A stretch of 47,028 nt of DNA from Nemertoderma westbladi. Taxonomy: Eukaryota > Xenacoelomorpha > Nemertodermatida > Nemertodermatidae. Positions 31,080 through 41,027 of the stretch are shown here, in pieces (within the stretch, counting starts at the first letter, position 1; every line of letters begins with the position of its first letter). The stretch is taken from contig JAUCBJ010005277.1 of the NCBI GenBank assembly GCA_032718475.1, positions 1 to 47,028 of the forward strand, in the 5' to 3' direction. Under the pieces are notes generated by a model. The model was not told where the DNA came from. It searched no databases and was given only the letters and a program-made list of their open reading frames with translations. A program made the position numbers and the translations under genes.

Positions 31080-31400
31080 CTAAATCTTGTGAAACAATAA
31101 TTTACCTTTATGTAGCCTCGAATGTTCCTCAACCTGTATCGAGCTATTATAAGACCACTCCTTGAGTATGCTACAGTAGTTTGGTGCCCCTACCAGCAGA
31201 AAGACATCTACCTGTTAGAACGTGTGCAGCATCGTGCCATCAAGATTGTTCCTTCCCTTCAGGAATTGACATATGAAGATCGTCTTCGTTCCCTTGGTAT
31301 CCCAACATTGATCTATAGACGTACAGTATACGAGCTGATATGATAAACACTTTCAAGTTTGTCCATAACATTGATAATGTAGATTTACATTACCATATAC
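31080..31400 (+). pseudogene. Non-LTR retrotransposon RT C-terminal fragment (CR1/jockey style)
   Basis: MFLNLYRAIIRPLLEYATVV, WCPYQQKDIYLLERVQHRAI, then LGIPTLIYRRTVYELI match the region after the RT domain in CR1/jockey-like LINEs. Only about 75 codons are open, with stops on both sides. It is of a different type from the fragment that follows it. Confidence 0.75.
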
Positions 31401-31439
31401 TGTACATTACCTATAGAAACAGGGTACTTCACACCTGCC

Positions 31440-32580
31440 GAACTCCAAAGAAGCATTAAAAGCATGTCCAATAATAAAGCGAGTGGATTAGATGAAATCC
31501 CAGCGGAGGTATGGAAAACCGGAGTGCTAAACATACCATTATTGAATGTTTGCAACCGGATGTTAAAAGGTGAAAAGCCACCACCAATTTGGACTTAAGG
31601 TCAACTAAAGCCTCTCCCCAAGAAAGGAGACCTCGGCATACCAACAAACTATCGTGGGATATGTCTGCTTGTGGTAGCTGCCAAAATATACAATAAAATG
31701 ATTCTATATAGAATTAGGCCTCACATAGAGAAACTACTGCGTAAGAGCCAAAACGGATTTCGACCAAGTAGATCAATAATAGCTCAGGTACTTGCACTAC
31801 GGAGACTGATTGAAGGAATTAAGTCAAAGAATCTCCCCGGAGTCATGACTTTTGTGGACTTCAAGAAGGCATTTGATTCCATCCATAGAGGTAAAATGCT
31901 TGAAATCCTAAGAGCTTATGGAATACCAGAAGTAATTGTTGCTGGCATTGGATTGTTATATTGTGACACAGAAGCGCAGGTACGCACGCACCAGATGGTG
32001 AAACTGAGTTTTCTCAATCCTGGCTGGCGTACTGCAAGGTGACACATTAGCACCATTACTATTTGTAATTGTGCTGGATTACGCAATGAGGACGGCCACA
32101 ATGGGTGAAGATCTGGGATTCACACTTCAAGAACGCAGAAGTAGTAGATATCCGGCAACTACAGTCACAGACACCGACTTTACGGATGACATCGCCCTGC
32201 TCTCTAATACGCTAGCAGATGCACAGCTTCTACTAAATAAAGTGGAGGGGGCTGTATTGCATATAAATGCTACCAAGACCGAATTCATGACCTTTAATGT
32301 TGATGGAAACTTGACAACCATTGATAATAATCAACTAAGGAAGGTCGACGACTTCCAGTACCTTGGATCATGGATAGAGAGTAGCAAAAAGGACATAGAA
32401 GTTAGGAAAACGAACAAAACACCGAGCTTTATGGTACAATACCACCTGTATCAACCACCCTCCGTGAACGCAGATTAAGATTCAGTGGGCACTGCTGGCG
32501 AAGTAAAGACGAGGTCATACCAGATCTACTTCTCTGGCAACCAACTCATGGAAAGCGTAGTCGTGAACGACCGGCCATAA
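31440..32580 (+). pseudogene. Non-LTR retrotransposon (RTE-like) reverse transcriptase, broken
   Basis: In order: NNKASGLDEIPAEVWK, LPKKGDLGIPTNYRGI, LLRKSQNGFRPSRS, VDFKKAFDSIHR, GDTLAPLLFVIVLDYAMR, VTDTDFTDDIALL (the YADD-type catalytic box with the DD kept) and VDDFQYLGSWIES. An in-frame stop falls at WT-stop-GQL near 31596, and frame changes lie near 32030 and 32430. The end reads GHCWRSKDE and LLLWQPTHGK. It matches the fragment at 6.5-7.1 kb in the overlapping part, so both are probably one family. Endonuclease domain absent. Confidence 0.85.
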
Positions 32581-32589
32581 CATATATAG

Positions 32590-33924
32590 ACTACTAGTTA
32601 TTTTTATTTGAATGAAACCAAGTATGCTTTGTCAGTTTTTTAATATAATTTTTTTTAATTTTAGTTTAATATAATTCAATTATTTTTACTTAATACGGGT
32701 AATTAATATGAACCAACTGTTTATGTAAGTACGCAAATCCCATCGTGGCGAATTAATACCCCGCCTCAATGTTAAATTCTCAATTTAGGGAAAGGAGCAG
32801 GTTACAGTGGCACGATATTTTAACCAAAACAATAATTTAAACACAATAGAACAGGTTACAGTTTTATTTTTGAGTGTAATCAGTTGGATGGAAATCTGTG
32901 ACGGGATGGTTAGATTTATACGCATCACCATTCCGCTGAAGCTGCTGTACAATAGTCGTTTTGGCCGAAGGCCGTCGGGGATATAATAGAGTTTTTGTTT
33001 CTCAATATTAATCTTCCGAATGATAATAGCACAGAATTATGTACGTAATGAATATCACGATACAGAATGACAGCAGAAAATACACAGATATTAATTGGTA
33101 ATGTTGGTGGCGGTGATGGTCATAAACTATGACCGGTCTGCAACTCTGTGATTCATGAACTGACCGGTAAATCAGTAATACAGAATAATATATGATTGAT
33201 ACACACAGATATTGGTTTCACCTCTTACTCTACTTGGCCTTCTGTACCCAGTGGATGCTTTCCTATCTCTAATCACGTGCTTCCCTCCCTGCTATTGGCT
33301 AACATACTACAGTAATTGTCACTTTGGCACTCCCTGTGAGTGTTTCCCCCGCCGCTAGCCTCTACTAGCTGTGTTCTCCCTCCGAGGTGGTTTGACCTCT
33401 CACCTCTCTCTGTGGCTTTAGGGCTTGTGTCGCCCCCCCCCCCCCCCCCCCCAAAGTTGGTTATGAGGCGAGATTATTATTGGTAATCTCGTATCCCCAA
33501 CTATATTAGTAAAATGCCACTGGTCCCATTTTCGGGTGGGTAATGTAATGGAATTGAATCCTCTTACAAAATCAAATACCAAAAATATATTTATAATATG
33601 AATAATGTATTTGGAAATTGAAAGTTTGGCCTTTTTGATAGAATTGAACAACATTTGCTTAAATAATCAGATGACACTAGCTGGTAGTTTAGATGTCCAT
33701 GGTTTAGACCATGGACTACTGAAGTAGTCCTTGGTTTGGTTTAGACCTATAGGCCTAGTGTTTTTTATTCTATTTTATTTCAAAGCATTCCACCCATCCA
33801 CCAAGCGATCCAACTGCTCAAGTTGCACTCCCAGTAAACTGCAGTAGCAGTTAAATTACTGAATTACGCCTACGGTACCCAATGTGAAACGTAGGCCGAA
33901 ACACAGAACCACACGACTGCGACA
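32590..33924. other. Intergenic upstream of STUB1
   Basis: No gene recognised. It holds copy B of the ~85-bp repeat, a run of 20 C (33433-33452) and a small perfect hairpin GGACTAC-TGAA-GTAGTCC (33713-33730). The last ~200 bases should contain the STUB1 promoter; no TATA box stands out. Confidence 0.5.
32777..32875 (+). repeat. Dispersed ~85-bp repeat family, copy B
   Basis: TCAATTTAGGGAAAGGAGCA, GGTTACAGTGGCACGATATT, TTAACCAAAACAATAA, then GAACAGGTTACAGTTTTATT. It differs from copy A at only a handful of positions and also shares the leading TCTCAATTTAGGG. Confidence 0.75.
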
Positions 33925-34839
33925 ATGACTTCATCGGCCGCTGAACTCAAAACTCAAGGAAACAAATGTTTCAACTCCCGTAACTACACGGAAGCTATCC
34001 AATGGTACAACAAAGCGGTTGCCCGGGACAACAGTGTAAGTTCCTTCTACACAAACCGCTGTCTCTGCCACATTAAACTGAAACAATGGAAGTTGGCACT
34101 GGAAGATTCTCGCCGAGCCTTGGAACTGGACCCGTCCTCGGTGAAGGCGCATTTCTTCCTGGGCCAGGTGCTGGTGGAGCAGGGCGTCTACGAGGAGGCT
34201 ATACCGTGTCTGCATCGGGCGGCAGACCTCGCCAGGGACCAACGACTCAACTACGGGGACGACATCGGCGCGATGCTTCGGCTCTCCAAGAAGAAGCGGT
34301 GGAACCAGTTGGAGAACCAACGGATATCCGAAGAAATAACGCTGCAATCTCATCTAAATAAACTGCTTGTGGAGGACAGAGACAGAAAACTGTCCGCGCT
34401 AAGGTTTAATAAGACGACTGTTAACGCAGAAGGTTTGGCGATATCGGACGTAGAGGATGAGTCGCCGGTTTACGGCGTAGAACCCGGGGTTGTAGTGAGC
34501 CCGGACGAGCAGACTCTCAGGGCTATCAGACAGGACTGCGACACACAACTCGAGCTGGTCAATGAGCTGTTCAGCGCCGTGGACGACAGGCGTAGGAGGC
34601 GGGAGGTCCCCGATTACCTCTGCTGTAAGATCAGTTTCGAGATCATGGTTGACCCAGTGATCACCCCCAGCGGGGTCACCTACGACCGCAAGGTCATTGA
34701 GGATCATTTACAACGAGTTGGTCATTTCGATCCGGTTACAAGAAGCGAACTCTCCATCGGTCAACTCGTACCTAATCTGGCTATTAAGGAAGTTATCGAT
34801 TGTTTTGTTGCTGAAAACGGCTGGATTGAGGAGTACTAA
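33925..34839 (+). CDS. STUB1: E3 ubiquitin ligase CHIP, intact, single exon
   Basis: CHIP binds the C-terminal EEVD of HSC70/HSP90 and ubiquitinates their clients in the cytosol. Of 304 residues (human 303), 7-110 form three TPR repeats ([10 protein letters not shown] with the carboxylate-clamp Lys9; [34 protein letters not shown]). A charged coiled helix follows ([13 protein letters not shown]), then a linker with an added acidic stretch ([11 protein letters not shown]) not in the human protein, and a U-box from residue 228 ([40 protein letters not shown]) to the conserved NGWIEEY end. ATG 33925 is the first Met and fits the shorter N-terminus of invertebrate forms. Vertebrate STUB1 has several introns; none here. 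Identity is very secure. Confidence 0.97.
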   Translation: MTSSAAELKTQGNKCFNSRNYTEAIQWYNKAVARDNSVSSFYTNRCLCHIKLKQWKLALEDSRRALELDPSSVKAHFFLGQVLVEQGVYEEAIPCLHRAADLARDQRLNYGDDIGAMLRLSKKKRWNQLENQRISEEITLQSHLNKLLVEDRDRKLSALRFNKTTVNAEGLAISDVEDESPVYGVEPGVVVSPDEQTLRAIRQDCDTQLELVNELFSAVDDRRRRREVPDYLCCKISFEIMVDPVITPSGVTYDRKVIEDHLQRVGHFDPVTRSELSIGQLVPNLAIKEVIDCFVAENGWIEEY

Positions 34840-34899
34840 CTAATAATATAGTAAATTTATTATAATTGGCTATTATTTATGTATATTTATTAAATATCT

Positions 34900-34905
34900 A
34901 ATAAA
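34900..34905 (+). promoter_or_regulatory. Poly(A) signal of STUB1
   Basis: AATAAA 61 bases after the stop codon, followed within 30 bases by a GT/T-rich stretch (GCGGTGTTATTTATTG). Confidence 0.6.
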
Positions 34906-35439
34906 ATTGCGGTGTTATTTATTGTAAATATAAAAATTAAATACAGTACAGGTAAGTTATTTACATTTTATGTAAATATCCGGTATGTGAATACGTCTAT
35001 CTACATTCTACACAGCAATATGTTTGTATGTAAAAGAGTCGTGGCTGAAAATCGATATTCTATATAAAATGTTTTGCAGCCATTAGAACAATATAACCAA
35101 AAACCCTTAATATAACAACCTTTTTTGGAACTTTATTAGATTCTTATATATTTCTTTAATTACTGAATTAGAGAGCTACTTAACTACATAAACCAATTAA
35201 ATTGGATATTGAGTTCGCAGACACTAAAGATGCAATAACGTTTGAGTGTGTCAATGGATTTTCTTCTTTTCAAACCTTTTCTACTTAGATTCTTTTAGAC
35301 ATCAATAAAATCCTGTGGGTTACTTTATGCCGTTATGGAAAAATAGTGGTCCTTTTTCTTCAGATTCTGGTGTATATTCGGGCCGAAAAGTTCCAACTTC
35401 GGAATAAAAATTCTGACCCCCCCCAGTAAGATATAGAAT
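34906..35439. other. Intergenic, nothing recognised
   Basis: AT-rich spacer between STUB1 and the second TTAA-element copy. No supported reading frame or repeat was found. Confidence 0.5.
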
Positions 35440-36432
35440 TTTAAAACGTTCTCGAGTTATAGCTGTCTTGTCTGCCTGTGAGTCTGACAAAATTTAAGAA
35501 ACACATACATTCTACAATTTTCGCTATAGGTGATATTTCCTGTTTTTGTGATCACATTTCCAATGTCAGTTTTAATGTTTCATGTTCTAATGTCTTTAAT
35601 ATTTCTAGATTGTCTGTCCGTATGCCTGTCTGTTTGGCCTGCCTGTCAGTCAAAAATAATGAATGAAATAGTGAATTACACAACTGAAAAGTGAGTCTAT
35701 ATGGTCTATGCGGCTGTCTGTTATATTTTGACGGACAGACCGACATGAATACAGACCAACACAAAGCCATTATATTTGAATATTGACATCAGAAATGGAA
35801 TCACCGACCAGGAAAACCCATTTAACTATAATATTAGCGAGGTCGTGTCCTTTCCTAAATTTCGACAGATAGATGGACAGATTGTCTGATAAACAGACAG
35901 ACAGGCAGTCTGGAATTCATCAAACGTTAAAACTGACATCGGAAATGCAATCACCACCCCAGAAAACCCCCATATCGGTAATTTTAGTTAAGAAGTATTC
36001 TTCCTTATTTTTTCAATATAATTTGAATTATCCCTCCATTTAACAAAAAATGGCGCGAAGGTTTGAAAACTGCAATTGCCATTATCTCAGAATTTTTTTC
36101 ATTTTTATTTTTCTGTTTCTCCGGAACCTCGACCAAATTGCATGAAATTTTCAGTATATGTTCTTCTACTAATCCTTTATAAATGGTACCACCATGGCCT
36201 ACGTACCACATTTAGACATGTAGGATAGAAATCACAAAAATACGACAAAAATATTTGCATTTTTTTCACTTAGAAAATTTCTGGCGATCAAAATAATTTT
36301 TTTAATTCATTCTGCTACCACGTCTGAGACACATGCAAAATTAATTCCCCTCCAAGATTCAAACCATTCTGTTGAACCAAGTCCTCAAAGGAGGTAGATA
36401 AGCTTAATAGTCAAATGTATGGACAAACACGT
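35440..36432 (+). mobile_element. Second copy of the TTAA element (5' end diverged)
   Basis: Runs parallel to 15185-16430: TTCTCGAGTTATAGCTGTCT, TCTGACAAAATTTAAGAAAC, ACGGACAGACCGACATGAAT and GTATGGACAAACACGT at the right end. The left terminus and the final GCCC-TTAA are lost. An open frame at 35478-35666 is not conserved in the other copy. Confidence 0.75.
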
Positions 36433-36800
36433 TGGTGGGGGACGGGGGGGGGGGGGGATTTAGAAACTATTCCGGGAGATGATGTATAATTGGCCGGCCC
36501 CATAAATCACGATTTTCTATGCTTTTCTTATTAATTAATATTTAACATAATTAGTTAAACAGCATTCCTGTAACTCATTGTATTAAATTTATTATTATGA
36601 AACATTAAAATAATTTCTTTATTGAACTTAAATTAAGTGCAAAACTTACAAAATACATAAAAGTAAAGTTAGTTATAATCAAATTAACTATCAGACTAAT
36701 TTAAATTAACTTTAAATACCGGTTTTATGTTACTTAACTTGTAAAAATAAATGCTATGTTACAATTTAAATATAACCAACCACCTACTATAACAAAAAAA

Positions 36801-37013
36801 ACTACTACCAACCTGCTAAAACTACTACCAACCTGCTAAAACTACTACCAACCTGCTAAAACTACTACCAACCTGCTAAAACTACTACCAACCTGCTAAA
36901 ACTACTACCAACCTGCTAAAACTACTACCAACCTGCTAAAACTACTACCAACCTGCTAAAACTACTACCAACCTGCTAAAACTACTACCAACCTGCTAAA
37001 ACTACTACCAACC
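36801..37013. repeat. Perfect 20-bp tandem repeat, 10.65 copies
   Basis: Ten identical units of ACTACTACCAACCTGCTAAA and a 13-base partial unit. Lack of any mismatch points to very recent expansion. No coding or structural role is visible. Confidence 0.97.
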
Positions 37014-38186
37014 AAAATCTCCTAACTACTGCAAAGAAACGACACCCTCGAGATGTTAGTTAATTACTAACCCACAAAACATGTTAAAATTGCACTGTGA
37101 CTATATTGCCGTTGTGTAGCAAAACTACAGATTTAGTTACCAAAAACAAAACATAAAATTGAACAAATAAAACAGTGGCAACGTTGTAAAGGGGACTTAC
37201 CATCAAAGTTGTTGTTATGAATATAATATAGAAATGAATGGGTAGGTGTAAAACGCCGATCCGGATCCGGATTCCAAAATTATCAATTAAGGGAAAGGAG
37301 CAGGTTACAGTGGCACGTTATTTTAACCAAAACAATAAAGTAAAGTCAATAGAACAGGTTATAGTTTTATTTTTGGGAGTTATAAAAATGTAAAAAAAAT
37401 CGACTTCCGTAGAGACAATGTTAAATGTAGAATCCGGATCCGCGTTTTACTCCTTTATATGTTTTTTATACGTTCTTACGTGTTGTTATACGTTTTTATA
37501 CGTTTATATGTTCTTTATACGTTTTATTGCTTTACATGTTTACTACCACGATACTAATTGTACAAAAACAAAATTAATATATAAAATAAAAATATATAGG
37601 AGAGAAAATAACAAACAATACTACAGAAATTAACATAAAAAAAAACTAGACGACAATACAGAAATTGTAAGAGTGGGTTTCCAATTACAATTTATCAAGT
37701 TTATCAGTTTACAAAACCGCTATTTATATATTTAGAAGAACAATAATTATTTGTAAAGTAAAACAAATACTCCAAAATGAAACAATACTTCCATGAAAAA
37801 AAGTTAATATTGTATAACAACCTACAATGTGTTTGTGTAGCGTTAATGATTTAGTTAGGTCAAATTCTATTACTGTAATAATATGCTCATTACTCAACTT
37901 GGTTAAGTAGGCCTTATGTAATCTATAATGTGGCACTTGGTTGTGCCCCGGGATTACAACATTATATAGTTTACTACGTTGGTGGCGATGAGTTTTATTC
38001 TAGCCTTTTGTCTGTCTATGTGTAAAATCGGGAAAGGCATTATGATGTAATGTTTTCTACTACATTATGGCAACATGATGGCTGTTAACGTTGTTCTCGA
38101 ATTAATCATAATTTATAATTTAATTTAATTTCTTTCCAATAACTCCCATATGAATATATGAATTAATAATTTGCAATTGCAGAACC
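37014..38186. other. Intergenic, no gene recognised
   Basis: AT-rich. It contains copy C of the ~85-bp repeat and a run of TATACGTT-type phrases (37460-37525), with paired CGGATCCGGATT and GGATCCGCG motifs (37260 and 37436). Small open frames match nothing known. Confidence 0.5.
37283..37378 (+). repeat. Dispersed ~85-bp repeat family, copy C
   Basis: TCAATTAAGGGAAAGGAGCA, GGTTACAGTGGCACGTTATT, TTAACCAAAACAATAA, then GAACAGGTTATAGTTTTATT. Nearly identical to copy B. Confidence 0.75.
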
Positions 38187-38189
38187 TAA

Positions 38190-38923
38190 GGCCCGGGTCA
38201 CACATGAGCTTTCACCATTCAACTATCAAATAATACGCCCCGGTTGGCTGTTATAAAAGTCTGTATTGGTTTATAGATTATAAGTGTTTTATAAGCTATA
38301 CTACTGTATAATCTTTATAATCTAAAGAAGCCATCATAATTCACGATAAATTCATGAAGTACTTCACAGAGGAAGGCGCAGTTGATTGGCAGGATGAGTA
38401 TGCATACGTAACTTAAAGTTTTATATCTATAAGCCTACTATTAATATTACTTTATATCGATATTTTATAAATAACATTTATAAATATTAATAATATATTT
38501 TATTTCACTACCATCTATTTTTAATATTTCGCCAATCTCATTCCACAGGTGTACTTGATTTTTATGACCGGGAAGTGATGTATTATAAATGTCTTCCCTT
38601 TGCTGTACTAAACAAATTAGCTCTTCAGTCGACATGATTCCTTCTGACAGGACAGTACAGCTACAGTACTAATCTTTCCCACAAAATCGTCAATGTTATA
38701 TACAGTAGCTGCTATAATTTATAAATATTACTTACTTCTGATTGGCTGTCAATGCTGGAAATACCAGCTTTCAACTTTCAAGTAAGATAGAACATAGGAC
38801 TAGTGCATATTGAAAGTTGAAAGTTGCATGTTGGACGTTGACTGTTTATATGTGAACGTCCCTTAGGCTACAATATGTTCTATCTTTTAATTGAAAGTTG
38901 AAAGCTCGTGTGTGACCCGGGCC
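38190..38923. mobile_element. 734-bp nonautonomous TIR element, PIF/Harbinger-like
   Basis: The ends read GGCCCGGGTCACAC and its reverse complement, flanked by TAA (38187-38189 and 38924-38926). A 3-bp TWA-type duplication fits Harbinger. Inside, CCAGCTTTCAACTTTCAAG (38764) and the reverse motif near 38895, with GATAGAACATA/TATGTTCTATC, form a second, inner hairpin. No coding sequence. Confidence 0.75.
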
Positions 38924-38945
38924 TAAATATTTGTACACCATATTG

Positions 38946-40004
38946 CAGCATAGAAAATTGAATGCCGCAATGTAGAAAAACGAACGCTATAATGTAGCAA
39001 AATGAATGCTATAATGTGCCAAAATGAATGCTATAATGTAGCAAAATGAATGCTACAATTTAGAAAAACGAAGGCTATAATGTAGCAAAATGAATGCTAT
39101 AATGTAGCAAAATGAACGCTATAATGTAGCAAAATGAATGCTATAATGTGCCAAAATGAATGCTATAATGTAGCAAAATGAATGCTATAATGTGCCAAAA
39201 TGAATGCTATAATGTAGCAAAATGAATGCTATAATGTGCAAAATGAATGTTATAATGTGCCAAAATGAATGCTATAATGTAGCAAAATAAATGCTATAAT
39301 GTCAATGTAGCAAATGAATGCTACAATTTAGAAAAACGAATGCTATAATGTAGCAAAATGAATGATATAATGTAGCAAAATGAACGCTATAATGTAGCAA
39401 AATGAATGCTATAATGTGCCAAAATGAATGCTATAATGTAGCAAAATGAATGCTATAATGTGCCAAAATGAATGCTATAATGTAGCAAAATGAATGCTAT
39501 AATGTGCAAAATGAATGTTATAATGTGCCAAAATGAATGCTATAATGTAGCAAAATGAATGCTATAATGTGCCAAATGAATGCTATAATGTAGCAAAATG
39601 AATGCTATAATGTGCCAAAATGAATGCTATAATGTAGCAAAATGAATGCTATAATGTGCCAAAATGAATGCTATAATGTAGCAAAATGAATGCTATAATG
39701 TGCCAAAATGAATGCTATAATGTAGCAAAATGAATGCTATAATGTGCCAAAATGAATGCTATAATGTAGCAAAATGAATGCCATAATGTGCCAAAATGAA
39801 TGCTATAATGTAGCAAAATGAATGCTATAATGTAGCGAAATGAATGCTATAATGTAGCGAAATGAATGCTATAATGTAGCAAAATGAATGCTATAATGTA
39901 GCAAAATGAATGCTATAATGTGCCAAAATGAATGCTATAATGTAGCAAAATGAATGCTATAATGTGCCAAAATGAATGCTATAATGTAGCAAAATGAATG
40001 CCGT
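38946..40004. repeat. 22-bp tandem array with alternating unit types
   Basis: About 48 units of a 22-base repeat built on AAAATGAATGCTATAATGT. Most alternate between a TAGC and a TGCC form, making a 44-base higher-order unit. A rarer form (CTACAATTTAGAAAAACGAA) occurs near 39052 and 39314, about 12 units apart, with the same neighbours, so a ~262-base block was duplicated. It starts right after the Harbinger-like element. Confidence 0.95.
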
Positions 40005-40012
40005 AAGTTGTC

Positions 40013-40445
40013 AATAATTGAATACTGGAATACAAAACGATAACCAATGAAAATCTCGAAAAACGAATAGCTAATTAATAAAACCAACTGTAGGTAATTT
40101 AAGTATAAAATATGGATACATAAACGTACATGGGTACTGGCTGAGTAAGAGGACCTATGTTAAACAAAACGATTATTTAGGCTCCCATTGTTTACTACAT
40201 ATAGGCTGGAATAATTCACTCTTCAATAATTTATTTATACTGTATATTGTAATAATAGACGACCAAAACTAGTTGGAGATTTCACGTGATCCTGAGAAAA
40301 TCTTCACAATGAGACATTGCTGTCCTGTGCATACCACCCCTAAAAGGTATAATTATTGCTCTAAGACAGTGATAATTTATTGCATAAATCAATATTTACA
40401 AAAATTGGCAAACGAGATGCTGAGATGTTTAATAATCATTTAATT
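40013..40445. other. Intergenic; 3' flank of the SP/TP-rich frame
   Basis: AT-rich with no reading frame. It includes the minus-strand poly(A) signal at 40376-40381. Confidence 0.5.
40376..40381 (-). promoter_or_regulatory. Poly(A) signal for the SP/TP-rich frame
   Basis: AATAAA on the minus strand, 64 bases past the stop codon of the 193-residue frame, the spacing expected for a short 3' UTR. Confidence 0.5.
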
Positions 40446-41027
40446 TCAATGGATAAGTTCCAATATAGTTGACGAAAGATAGCGCTGCAAACCTATAGGC
40501 CTATTCCTTCCCGTATCAATAGCGCCGACCAAAGTGCCCATCGCGATTCCGCTAACATCAGCAGTACTGGTAGGCCTATTAGCTGTACGTTCTGGAAAAG
40601 CTGTTACTACGGGAGACCGTTCGATATGATCGATTAAATCGAGATTGTCGGGGATTAAACGGCGTTTCTTACGACCTCTAGTCAATGGTGTTCTAGGAAC
40701 AACGTGTTCCTGACTGGCGTCCGATAGCTGGGATACGTCAGTGTCGGTTGGAGAACTGTTACCTAGGTCTATTAAAGAGGTAGACAGTCTGCCAGTACGA
40801 GGTGGGGAAAGGCGAGGGGTCAGTAACTGGCGAAGGAGGTCGTTGCTCCGAGGTCGGAGTAAGTAGGGGGAGGGAGACGTGGGCTGACCTCGGGGGGTTA
40901 GGGAAGGGACGGGAGAGCCGCCTGGTGGTGCGGGGCCCAGGGATGGCGTGTGGGGGACCGCCTGGAAAGGGGAACTCGGTAGAGAGAAATCGAACAGATC
41001 CGACACCGGGGTCGAAATTCGTCGCAT
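40446..41027 (-). CDS. Unrecognised SP/TP-rich basic protein, 193 residues
   Basis: I do not recognise a family. The frame is single-exon, starts MRRISTPVSDLFDFSL and ends at a stop shortly before a poly(A) signal. It is GC-richer than its flanks, like the true exons in this window. About a dozen Ser-Pro or Thr-Pro pairs (STPV, SSPF, HTPS, LTPR, TSPSP, LSPP, RTPL, RSPV) suggest phosphorylation by proline-directed kinases. RGRKKRRL (residues about 117-124) could be a nuclear localisation signal, and its RRL fits the cyclin-docking RxL pattern. There are no transmembrane segments or Cys clusters, and most of it looks disordered. It could be a cell-cycle or nuclear regulator, a fast-evolving lineage gene, or the last exon of a longer gene. 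Coding status rests on composition and the 3' signal only. Confidence 0.6.
   Translation of the reverse strand: MRRISTPVSDLFDFSLPSSPFQAVPHTPSLGPAPPGGSPVPSLTPRGQPTSPSPYLLRPRSNDLLRQLLTPRLSPPRTGRLSTSLIDLGNSSPTDTDVSQLSDASQEHVVPRTPLTRGRKKRRLIPDNLDLIDHIERSPVVTAFPERTANRPTSTADVSGIAMGTLVGAIDTGRNRPIGLQRYLSSTILELIH

Noticed and set aside
33931-34353. 140-codon minus-strand frame over STUB1
   Set aside because: Shadow of the STUB1 coding strand; the sense frame is fully accounted for.
33925-34839. STUB1 and HSPA9 as a functional chaperone cluster
   Set aside because: CHIP acts on cytosolic HSC70/HSP90, HSPA9 is in the matrix and lacks the EEVD tail; opposite strands and 7 kb apart, with no shared regulation visible.
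35478-35666. 62-codon frame with CLSVRMPVCLACLSV
   Set aside because: Lies in the second TTAA-element copy, derives from CTGT repeats and is not kept in the other copy.
36801-40004. CRISPR-like arrays
   Set aside because: The 20-bp and 22-bp repeats are head-to-tail without spacers, and the DNA is from an animal.
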